The position numbers and the translations under genes are program-made. Below, one piece after another: positions 1-9,793 of a DNA stretch of 64,000 nucleotides. The stretch lies in contig JASDFA010000003.1 in assembly GCA_035772735.1 (NCBI GenBank), positions 55,052,501-55,116,500 of the forward strand, read 5' to 3'. The notes under the pieces were generated by a model. It ran no database searches, had not been told where the DNA came from, and saw only the letters and a list, made by a program, of their open reading frames with translations. The DNA comes from Datura wrightii. Its lineage: Eukaryota; Streptophyta; Magnoliopsida; Solanales; Solanaceae. The first letter of the stretch is position 1. Every line of letters starts with the position of its first letter.

Positions 1-487
1 AACTGTGAAGAAACCTATAGGCATTATTGATGATGTCCTGGTATAGGTTGGGAAATTCCTTCCTTCTGCTGACTTTGCAATTTTATACTATGCAGTTGAT
101 ATAGAGATATTCATCATCTTGGGAATGCCATTCCTTTCTACTATATGAGCATTTATGGACTTAGAGAAGAACGAGATCGAATTCCAAGTCAATAATAACG
201 AGGTGATCTTTGCAGCTGGTAAAGGCATGGAGATGTTAGGGCTTATGAAAGAATTTTTGTGATTGATGTAGTTGAGGATGAAATTAAAATAAAAGTAGAA
301 GAAGAGAGCTTAGGTGAAGTGTTGGAAATTATTTTGGTAAATTAAATGTTGAAATGATACACTCACTTGAAGGGCTTGGGTTTTACTCCCATAAGTCCAA
401 GAAGTTGTCCTTGGAACTTGAAAACTAAATCACTCCTCCAACAAATCCATCAATAATTGATCTACTACAACTTGAGTTGAAGCCACA
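1..487 (+). pseudogene. Element A: protease remnant and PR-RT linker (Athila/Tat-like Ty3 element)
   Basis: This is the second half of a retropepsin domain followed by a linker. The first 262 bases read, with two stops, as the conserved tail of an Athila-type protease: a DDVLV-like stretch, then ILGMPFLST (family form ILGRPFLAT), then AFMDLEKNEIEFQV. The active-site half lies outside the window. The remaining bases are decayed linker. The same element resumes after 36863 with RT, because removing element B and one copy of its CCACA duplication joins the two sides. The protease would have cut the Gag-Pol polyprotein in the virus-like particle. It is non-functional here. Confidence 0.75.
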
Positions 488-2726
488 TGTAATACCCTAA
501 AAACCCTAGGATCAGACCCGGATGTTGAAATGGAGAAAATAGAATTTTCTGCACTAGGTCACAAGACTAGTCATCCCATGACCCGTGGGGTGTACCACGA
601 GTCGTGGAGTGGCTCGTGGGAAGAGTTTATCCATGGTTGAAATTTTATGTCTTAGGGTGACCGCGGGTGTGACAACAAGTCGTGGTCAGTACCACGATCT
701 GTTAAGTCAGCCGTGGTCAAGGGTGGTCTGAAGGATGAAGAAATTCGACAGTGTTGGCAATGGGTTGGTCATCACGAGTCGTTGGGTTCACCATAAGTCG
801 TGGTGTCCCTCGTGGTGACTCTCAGATAAAAAATGACAGTGCAGGTAATGAGAGGTGATCACGAGTCATGGTCAGTGGGCATGATTCGTGCAGTCCCTCG
901 TTGGGACTGGCAGTGGGCAATTTTTTGCGAATTTATTAAGGGCTTTTCCGTAATTCCTAAGTTTCTAAGGCCTAAACTACATCATTTTAAGCTCAAAATA
1001 GTATGTTTTAAGAAGGGTTAAGTCATTCTAAGCCTATTCTAATTCATGCATGCAAGCCTAGAGGTTTAAGAGGTGATCAAGCCTAGTCTATTCAAAGTTC
1101 TTCCTCAATTCTCATTGGGAAATCAAAAGAGGTTGTGAAATCAGATCTTTCTAGGTATGTAGGGTTATGAATGGGTATAATTGTTCACACCCATGCCAAA
1201 TCCCTCTCTATTTCATGAAATACTTATTGATGAATCTATGGGGTTTTAACCCAAATGTGTATGTTCTCTAAGTTTCTAACATGGGTATGATCTAAGCATG
1301 TTCCAAATGTTGAGTTATGATTCATGGGCAAGTTTTACAAGGTTTTCATTTACAAATTTATATTTTCAAGTTTTACAATTTATATTGCCCATTCATGGAA
1401 GTTCATGGCAAGTTGAGATTATGATATGTATGTTCAAATATGATGAGATGTATATAAGAAAAGCATGTTTTCAAATTACTCATGCCTATGTTCATGTTTT
1501 CAAGAGAATCAAGTTGATTTCAAGAATGTTAAGTATTGGTAAAGCCCATATAATCAAGTATGTTTTACGATTTCATGTAATTAGCTTACCATATGGTTTT
1601 GGAGTCTAGACTCCCCATTATGTTCAGCTTGTGGTATAGTTTGAGCCAAGGCTCCTCATGATATGATTTCAGATTATGCATGTATGTTAGTATTCAACTT
1701 CCTCACTAGATGACGGCCAGCTTTATTGAAAAATGAAGAAGAGCATATGCAAATTTTTGGGAGTAATGTATAGCACCAAGTAGGCTAAGGGTCAGTCAAC
1801 CCTATACCTCAGAACTATGCACCAACGTAGGTATGTTTAGATTATTTGGGACCTCCCTTGTGAGCTTCCCCTGCCACCAAGGGGCCTTCATCTTGATATC
1901 GATATTATGTTAGCATCCTTAGCCTTGGCAAGGCTTTAGATGGCTCTGCCCAATTGAGTGTGATATTCGGGACCACATAAGCTCTATCGTGGTAATGTCG
2001 GTTATATGACAAGTCTCCCATTGTTCCTCATGATTTCAGTTATGCATGTTCATCAGTCATGATGTTATGTTTTCAGCAGGTTTGACCCAAATGTTTAGTT
2101 TTACTTATGATTTTCATTTTTCAGTTTTGGGTCATTCGATTCAGTTATGATATTCAGTGATGTTTAGATCATGATTTCAGAAAATAGCATGCAAGCCCTA
2201 CTCTAAGAATCTTATCTTGATTATGTTTTATAATATGCATGATTTATGATTTACTTACTTAGCAATTTTACTTACCTTGCATACTCGGTACATTTCATGT
2301 AATAACTGCATACTCTATACTATATCATTTCATGATACAAGCTCCAATATCCAGACTCAGTCCTATCGCTAGCCAGATTCCCAGCACTAGTACTTCCCGA
2401 TCAGAGTTGGTGCGTCCTCATCTTTCGAGGGCCTTTCTTATCAGATATGTCCCGTATTTTTAGTTTTCAGACTACAGTGAGTTAGCTGTGGTCTTGTCCC
2501 ATCAACTCGTCAATATTAGAGGCTTTTCGGACATAGTATGTATTCATCTCCAAACTTATGTGTGTTCTCAGATGTTATGTATGTTCAGACTTCCACTTTG
2601 TTAATTACGTTGATATTCCATTTATTTGAATGAGTTAGATGTTATGTTCATGCCATGGGTCGACTTGGATCCTTTCAGGGTTCTTTGTCTCGTGTCCCGA
2701 TTTGGGCCTATGTTCGGGTTGTGACA
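488..2726 (+). repeat. Element B 5' LTR
   Basis: It begins TGTAATACCC and ends GTTGTGACA. Its first 400 bp are rich in a near-palindromic word, CCACGAGTCGTGG, and its variants. I see no clear TATA box. The short forward reading frames at 833-1021 and 1298-1609 recur in the 3' copy (21185-21373 and 21649-21960) only because the LTR is duplicated, and they look like no protein I know. Confidence 0.93.
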
Positions 2727-2730
2727 AACT

Positions 2731-2742
2731 TGGTATCAGAGA
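2731..2742 (+). promoter_or_regulatory. Primer-binding site of element B (tRNA-iMet type)
   Basis: TGGTATCAGAGA starts four bases after the LTR. It matches the usual plant tRNA-iMet primer site TGGTATCAGAGC except for the last base. It would prime minus-strand cDNA synthesis. Confidence 0.85.
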
Positions 2743-2800
2743 ATTAGGTTTTAAAGTATCCTAGGGTGTCTAAAAGCCGCATTAAGTAGAGTTTTTTTCA

Positions 2801-2824
2801 TAGGTGTGAAGCGCGCCACACTTA
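2801..2824 (+). other. Leader hairpin of element B with palindromic GCGCGC loop
   Basis: TAGGTGTG and CACACTTA pair as an 8-bp stem (one G.U) around the loop AAGCGCGC. The loop holds a self-complementary hexamer. It lies between the primer site and gag, where retroviruses carry dimer-initiation and packaging signals. The same loop is in element H. The role is inferred. Confidence 0.55.
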
Positions 2825-2935
2825 TGATGAAGAGGCTACGAGACATTTAGGAAATGTTCCCTTCTTTCAAGATCTATGTCGTGCAATGAATGCCTCTCTA
2901 TCCTTCTAACTCATGCCATATGCATTTGTAGAATC

Positions 2936-4052
2936 ATGCCTCCTCGCAGAGTTAATGGAAGAAGAAATGGAAACGGAAATGGCCACAAGAATCGCAATGG
3001 AGATGGGCACCAGCAAGCCCTACTAGCCGAGCATGTACCCGAGCAGGTTGCCCATGCTAAGTTTAGGGCAACCATTCAGATGTTAGCTCAGGCCTTGACT
3101 ACCCAGGTCAATCAGCAGGTGGTAGCGCATGCCCCTCAGAACGAGAACGAGGCGGCACCAAGAGTTAGGGATTTCCTAAGGATGAACCATCTAGAGTTTC
3201 TTAGATCAAAGGTGGACGAGGATCCACATGAGTTCATTGAGGAGGTTCTGAAGATCACCCAGATTATGGGGGTGACTGGGGAGGAGTGCGCCGATTTAAC
3301 CTCATACCAGTTGAAGGGAGTCACTCATTTGGTTCAAGCACTAGAAGGACAGTAGGGTAGTTGGAGCAAGCCCTATCAGTTGGGATGAGTTTCATGTCGC
3401 TTTTCTGGAATGGTTCTTCCCTCGTAAGATGGGGGAGATCAAAGCAGCCGAGTTTGTGAATCTAAAGCAAGGGAAGATGACAGTTTAGGAGTATGTCCTA
3501 GAGTTCACTCATTTGTCCAAGTATGCACCTGAGATGCTGGCAGATCAGAGAGCCCGAGTGAGCAGGTTTGTATATGGGATAGCAGACTACTTGGTCAGGG
3601 ATTGCTGGACCATGATGCTTCTTCAGGACGTTGACTTTTCTCGGATAGTCTTGTACGCCCAGTAGATGGAGGGTGCAGATGAGTGAGCAGGAGAGAGAGG
3701 CCAAGAGGGCCAAGACTGATAGCTTTGGATTCTCCTAGCAGAGACCTAGTGGGCACCGTCAGCAGTCCCATCAGAGATCTTCAGCCCCAGTGCCTTCGGC
3801 TATAAGTGTGCCATCCAAATCCAAGCACGATTAGAGGTGATGAGCATCAAGCTTTAGAGGCCAGAGTAGCAGACCCGCACAAACCAGCCCTCTTGAATGT
3901 ACTAGATGTAGACGGAGACACATGGGCTAGTGCTTAGCAGGTTCAGATGCTTTTTTTGGGTGTGGGAAGCCTGGACATATGCTTAGAGATTGCCCAGCAG
4001 TTAGACAGGGTCATGATAGGGGCCGAGGCCCAACCTCCAATTCAGCAGCTCC
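2936..4052 (+). pseudogene. gag: Element B gag (broken)
   Basis: This is Gag of a chromovirus, the structural capsid and nucleocapsid protein. I prefer the ATG that begins MPPRRVNGRR, since element H has the matching MLPCRVNGRR; an upstream in-frame ATG at 2876 is also open. A Gly/Asn-rich N-terminus is followed by a retrotransposon gag domain with FLRMNHLEFL and DEDPHEFIEEV. The frame is open to a stop at 3353-3355 and then continues in pieces with several stops and shifts. Near 3945 is a CCHC zinc knuckle whose first Cys is now Phe (DAFFGCGKPGH, then DCP). Element C interrupts the sequence just after the knuckle. Confidence 0.85.
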
Positions 4053-4057
4053 ACCAG

Positions 4058-5472
4058 TGTTCAGTATTTTTAAATGACTACACGCAAGTGCACGTGGTCG
4101 AACAAGTAGTAAAATGGCTAAAGTAAGCCAAGTATCGATCCCACAGGGACTGGACCAAGGTAATAATCGAATCAAGCGTTAATGAACTCTAACTCTAATA
4201 GTGCAGACAATAGTTTTAAGAAGATTTTGGGAGTTTATTGCCTAATTTATACTAATCTAAAACAAATGTACAAATTGAGTCTGAACTATAGTAATGAGCA
4301 TGTTGAGGCTAAAACGAACATGCAGGGAAGCAATTTATTGATACAAGCCGGTTAATCCTTCCTTCGGTTGCTAGTCAAGAATTATTACCTATGGATTAAA
4401 ACTCTCATATTTAACCCAACTTAAGAATCATGAACCTTCCACCTACATTTCTATGATAAAAAGAAATTCATGTTCTAGCCATACAAAACTGATTCCTTAA
4501 TTGACTAATACAACTTTCAGATATATTTCTATTCTGAAGGTAAATCAATTCTAAATTTTCCCAAACCAAGAAGAGATCATATCCTACCAATTCACAACTT
4601 TCCAATTTCTTTCTCTTTCGAGCGAAAACCAGATTTTTTAGATGTACATTAACATTGGCCAAACATTAATGTAGTAAGAACAAGAATTAATAGAACAACC
4701 ATGGAAGAAAAGATGAAAAACCAAGATGATCAATAATTACATTCCACTACAAATGTTCTTAACCTCATCAAGAAGTGAATTTAGCCACTCATTTGTGGAT
4801 TAAACATCATCAAATGAGTATAAATCATACAAACAATTGAAATAAAAGAGAAAGAGTTAGAGAAGAACCCTAAGATTTTCGTCTCCTCAACTGCCTGTAA
4901 CCCACGTTCTTGCTCAACCAAGTCAGTATTCTTAAAAATAAACCTAAGTGTGATATTTATACTAGTGGGAATTTTTCCCGGAATAACAAGCAACGTGTCA
5001 CGGAGGGCATCGCGGAGCACTGCCTCCGTGACACGGCGCAAACGCGGACCCTTACTGGAATCCGGTCCTCTAGGTAATTATGCCCAACGTGCCACGGCGT
5101 GCAACGCGAGGCTTGGCCAACGTGCCACGGAGGCAATGCGGACCTCCACTGGAACTTGGCCAATTTCAATCATCCGGGGCAGAATGCCTCCGCGATGGCA
5201 GCATGACACGGCTCCATCGCGGAGCCCCTTAATTTGCTGCATTTCCTTGGCCTTTTCCACTGCTCGCTTCTAAGTCCATTCCCGATTTCTCCCAACATGC
5301 ATCTTAGCTTCCTAAAATTACATTTTTCCTTCAAAACAACACTAATCATGTTGGTTAGTATAAATTCACCTTTTAACTACAAATCACATGAGAATGTACA
5401 AATATTGATGGATAAACAAGACGAAATGAAGCATTTGAGTATCACTTGGGCATATAATTCTGCCCAAGAGCA
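4058..5472 (-). repeat. Element C 3' LTR
   Basis: This 1415-bp LTR starts, on its own strand, TGCTCTTGGGCAG and ends ACTGAACA. On that strand a cluster of CACGGAG/GCGGAG words (5235-4985) precedes a TATAAATA box at 4961-4954. The reading frames called on both strands in this cluster recur in every LTR of the family and follow the repeat words; they are not genes. Confidence 0.93.
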
Positions 5473-5510
5473 CTTACCCCACACTTAAAACCTTGTTCGT
5501 CCTCGAACAA
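5473..5510 (-). promoter_or_regulatory. Element C polypurine tract and AGGA-loop hairpin
   Basis: Touching the LTR on the element's strand is TAAGTGTGGGGTAAG, the purine-rich primer for plus-strand DNA. Just upstream of it, at 5510-5493, TTGTTCG and CGAACAA pair around the loop AGGA. The same arrangement is found in D, J and B. Confidence 0.7.
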
Positions 5511-7273
5511 TAATCTCACATCTCATGCAATTGACACCCAATCATAGCTACTTTGGCTCGACAATTCAAGCTACAGTTATACCGATTATTTAACATAGCA
5601 AATCATCAAGAAAACATGCATAGTCTCATCAATACAATGACATTCAACACATTAAGACCTCCCAGACTCAAGAATCGACTCTTGATCTTTGCAAACTCAT
5701 GCAAATCAGCTGATCAAGACATCCGACACGAAATTCCACCTCTCGTCAAGCATGTGCCCTCACAACACAAGAGAATTTCCCCCTTTTCAATCACATGATC
5801 TCAAAAACATTACATGCAGGGGCATATGAACACGATTTCGCTCTCTCTCCTAAAGAATTCACATGCATCATGTCATGACCCATAAGCTTGCCTCTAGTGT
5901 ATTACTCCATTAATATAAGGACGCGTGATGTAAGATCACGTAGGACTTAACGGGTTATAATGTAAGCTAAGGAACTAGTAAATACTGGGCTAACCAATAA
6001 TAGCAACTAGCATCCTTAAGCGCTTTTCAATACATCCCCCCAACATTATGGGCATTGTTTCTTCCTTCATCCTCTAATTTTTGAAGTCTTTCTTTATTTT
6101 TATTCCCATATCTTTAAGCACACTCGACTTAATAACAAAGACTATTATACATCTTCATTGTATTAAATTCGTCTAGTGCACCCTTGACCTTTTCTTTACT
6201 TTCACCACTTCCGCTTTTCCTTTCTTTTCACAATTACCACTCCTTGACACTGTGGGAAAATTATTTTTCTTGAGCGCTTAAGAGTTTTGGATCAAATTCA
6301 CGGATAATGAAAAGAATGGGTTAAGCTCGGTTTGTACCTTTTCGACGAAAGAAAAAATAGGCTAAAGGCTCAATAGGGCTAACTAGGATGTACTGCCAAG
6401 GTAGGTATGATAATGGAAAAACTTTCGGTTAAATCAAAGAAATGCCTACATCCTTTCCTACAATACACATCCTTCATTTCGTTTCGTACACACACCGGGA
6501 AAGTTCTAGACACTTCACAATAGCATGGAAGAATCGAAACCTCACCTCACACTCATTGCACATGCTCAACTCAAGACTTATTCACAGACTCTTCAATCAG
6601 CTAATTACAAGAATTCAATATTAAGCCTCAATTACACCGAATTGAACTCTATGGCCTAGGTATCTCAACATGTTTCACATTTGCATGCTTTCATACGAAT
6701 CATCTTTGCATCTTTAATATCATGTACAACACGAAACAAGAATTTCGAACCATGAAATAGTGACACGTTTGGGAAACAACCAAATGAAAGAAAATAAAAG
6801 AAAGAAAAAAAACTACTCCTATCGACTACATTTCCCTTAAGACGGTCGTCATCGATCCATCATAGGGAACGGTCACTATTTATGACTTTGGTTCAATGGG
6901 ACTATTCTCGGTAAAAGCACCGAAAACAAAGGCTGAGAAACCCAATCATAAAAAAATTCAACAAAAATTTAAAAATATTGATAATTTCAATAGAAAACAA
7001 AAATATTTACACAACCAGCTAACAACATCTCAACACAGCACACAACAGATTAACATTCATTACACACCGAATTACAATACACCACACACTCACAAAATCA
7101 CAGGGTCACAATTTTTTCACAGGCACAACAACAAAACATGAACATAAACATGAACATAAACAACAACAAAACAACCGGCACCTAACTACTCCCACCCCAC
7201 ACTTTAACCGAACACTGTCCCTAGTGTTCATCAAATTCAACATAGCACAGAAGTAGGTGGTGAAACTCCCTGA
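5511..7273 (-). other. Element C 3' untranslated region
   Basis: About 1.8 kb between ORF2 and the polypurine tract. It is AT-rich and has no convincing reading frame. It is closely matched over its length by 27251-29069 in element D. I see no other structure. Confidence 0.7.
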
Positions 7274-8485
7274 TCAGTCAAAGTATTCAACTTCTTCGTT
7301 AGGTGTTGTTGCCTCGTCCCTCATATCTGAATCGCCCCCGCTATCCTCATCTGACTCAGCATCTGGGTCATCGCGGCGTGTCCCCTCATCTATGGGGACA
7401 TCATCATCAATGGGCTCCACAAAAGCTGGCCCCACTCAGCATAGAGCCCTGGCATTTTCTCCAAAGGGGTAATCTAGCTCGAGCTGCCACAGCTCATCTT
7501 CTATTGCTGGCCTCCCGCCTATTCTCAACTGCAACATCTGCATCCCAAACATGCGGGCCATATATTGATCATCCCTAGCATGTCACTCAGCTAGTGTGAG
7601 AACTGGCCCGTGAGTGGTGTCGGGTGCCTTAGTTTTGGTGACGTCCAAGGCACGCCTATCCATCTGCGGGATATAATCTAGGGCCTCCTCCTCGATGTCA
7701 AGGCCCCTCAGAAATGTGGTCAGCAAACCACCAAACCCGTACCTGTGCCCTTGATGCAAACAGGCTCTCTTCATGGTGGAGATGATCACCGCCCCAACAT
7801 TAATCTCCAACCCTTTCATCAGGGCATAAACCAAGCACACACGATCCCGGGTGACATCTGTCATGTGCACCCCCGGAATCAGGCAGGAACACACGATCTT
7901 AAGCTAAATCCTGGCTTCCTTGTTCATTTGAGAGTAGGGCAGCGTCTGATGGTAGCTCCTCTCCTTGTTCCTGCTCCAGCGCGCTGTCGAACGGGCTCCA
8001 CACAGAGTGCGTCTGATATCCGCATATGGTGGAGTTATGTTCAGTTGCCGGAGTACATGGGCATCTGTGTCTCGCGCCCCCAAGACTGCATTTAGGTGAT
8101 GAGGCTCAAAGGTGACAACCTGCCCCCTTATCTTAACGGTGTGACTGCGGAGTGTCGGGTTCCAGTTTGCGTAGAACTCCCGAATCAAGTGGAGATTGCA
8201 CTCCTTGGGCTCTTCGAAGTTGAAGTTCAGCCCGGCAGCGTCAATCCTGTGTACAATTCTGGGGAATTCCTGTGCAAATGACTCCCTTGCAATGTGCTCC
8301 TCAGGGAAGTATTTGGTCTCCTTGTGCTTTGTGTACCATTTCTTCCCTTCATCCGTCACCCATCGGGTTTCGTATTGACGGTGTTGGCCGCGTGGAACCG
8401 CTGGGACTGTCGTTCCCAGTCTAATTCTTTTTCTCCCGGCGCCTGATGTAGATGCGCCCTTTCCTTTGTCTTGCTTGCTTGCCAT
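7274..8485 (-). pseudogene. Element C ORF2: putative plant transposon-protein domain
   Basis: This is the 3' ORF of Athila-like elements, a family annotated in plant genomes as a putative plant transposon protein (name from memory, accession not checked). Its function is unknown. I start it at the ATG of MASKQDKGKG, which follows a splice-acceptor-like AG by five bases; the ATG seven codons earlier would lie in the intron. Order: a basic Ser/Gly/Lys N-terminus, then the conserved centre with REFYANWNPT and the VKIRGQVV region, then an acidic Asp/Glu tail ending EEVEYFD. One frame of 404 codons, with in-frame stops where D has Trp (RIWLK) and Arg (CGA to TGA). Non-functional as it stands. Confidence 0.8.
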
Positions 8486-8490
8486 CGTTC

Positions 8491-9151
8491 CTGTCAAATC
8501 AAACAAACAGTCCTAATGTTATTCAAGTCAAAAATTTGCTTCAATGAAGGTTGGGTTGAGTTAGGCCACCCCACACTTAATCTTGAGCCACAATGAAAAC
8601 AATTCGGCAAGACTATCATTCTTTTCCATTTTTTATCAATCAACATGCCTCGTGCATTCAGCTAAGTCGATGGAATAATGACTAAGTATTACTCAGACTT
8701 CGTACAACTAATCACAATGTCACCATCGATTTCATTACATCACATAGCAATTAGCCCAAATTTTTTCTCAACAACACACAACCTATGCAATTCACCAATT
8801 CCTATGCAATTCATCAATTTCATTCTCCCGAAAATCCATTGTTTATTTAGCATATTCACATTAAGCACAACACAATTCACCTCACTCAACATGCACAACC
8901 CCAAAATTTTTCACATTTCAACTACATTTAGTTCCTTCGTATCCAAATTCTAACCCTAGCTACAAATGTCACAAAAATTCGATCAAGCATGTATTTATCG
9001 AGTTCATACAATCACAATTATACTACGAACATCAATGAACAATAACTTCAATGAATTCAAGCTCATTTTACACTTAGGGCAAGGTTTACTCACCTCACAT
9101 GCTCAAAATTGAAAAATTAGTCAAGAATTGAGATGAAGTTAAAGAACATAC
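8491..9151 (-). other. Candidate intron before element C ORF2
   Basis: On the element's strand AAAG|GTATGT is a good donor and TTTGATTTGACAG|G is an acceptor five bases before the ORF2 ATG, giving a 661-nt intron. Elements D and J have donor and acceptor at the matching places. This is inferred from sequence only. Confidence 0.55.
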
Positions 9152-9793
9152 CTTTAATTTGATGAAATCGAAGAAAAATTGAAGAAAACCTGTGCCTAGG
9201 TTCGTGTCACGTTGGGGAAGGGGGGATATTTGGGTGTTTGTCGCAGAGGGGATGAGAAATAAGGAAAAAATTAGGGAAATCGGGGTTAAAACGGAGGATT
9301 TTCGCACGGGTCACCCGGTGACCCGGTGTGACCCGACGCGAATAACACCTCAACGTGTCACGGAGGGTAACGCGGAGCACCCCCTCCATGACACGGAGCC
9401 AACGCAGAGGTGTTCTGGAATTTTAAAAATTCTAGAATTACACCTCAACGTGTCACGGAGGGCAACGCGGAGGCCCTCCTCCGTGACACGGAGCCATCGC
9501 GCAGGCTCACTGTTTTGCCACTTTTTATTATTTTTCGTAGCTCCATTTTTCCTTTGCGATCCTTTGCATTTTTACCCTCTGTTCAACCTGAAATTCATCT
9601 CACAACAAGAAATTGGTTAGAATTCATAGGTTTCAACATAAAACACAATTTTTGTTTTTATTTTTATTTTTCTATTTTTCTCTTTTCTTTTTTTTTTCTT
9701 TTCTAACTAATTCTACTCAAGTATTACAACAATTTCACGGGTTGCCTCCCGTGCAGCGCCTGGTTTACCATCGCGGCTCGACGTCATTGAAGC
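9152..9793 (-). repeat. Element C linker with CACGGAG repeats upstream of ORF2
   Basis: Two tandem units, at about 9345-9420 and 9443-9510, each carry AACGTGTCACGGAG and the inverse CTCCGTGACACGG. These are the same words as in the element's LTR. Beside them lies a run of GGTGACCCG repeats (9300-9335). At 9738-9785 is the GGCAACC-type sequence that follows integrase in Athila elements. No gene is seen here; forward frames in this stretch follow the repeats. Confidence 0.65.

Noticed and set aside
2731..2742. tRNA gene fragments
   Set aside because: The tRNA-like strings at 2731, 12285, 34141 and 59895 lie next to LTRs and are the right length and place for primer sites; no cloverleaf is present.
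4950..5273. Frames of 60-156 codons on both strands in the LTR clusters (also near 13400, 17000, 23000, 26650, 35050)
   Set aside because: They recur in every LTR of the C/D family, exist on both strands, and follow CACGGAG repeats rather than any protein pattern.
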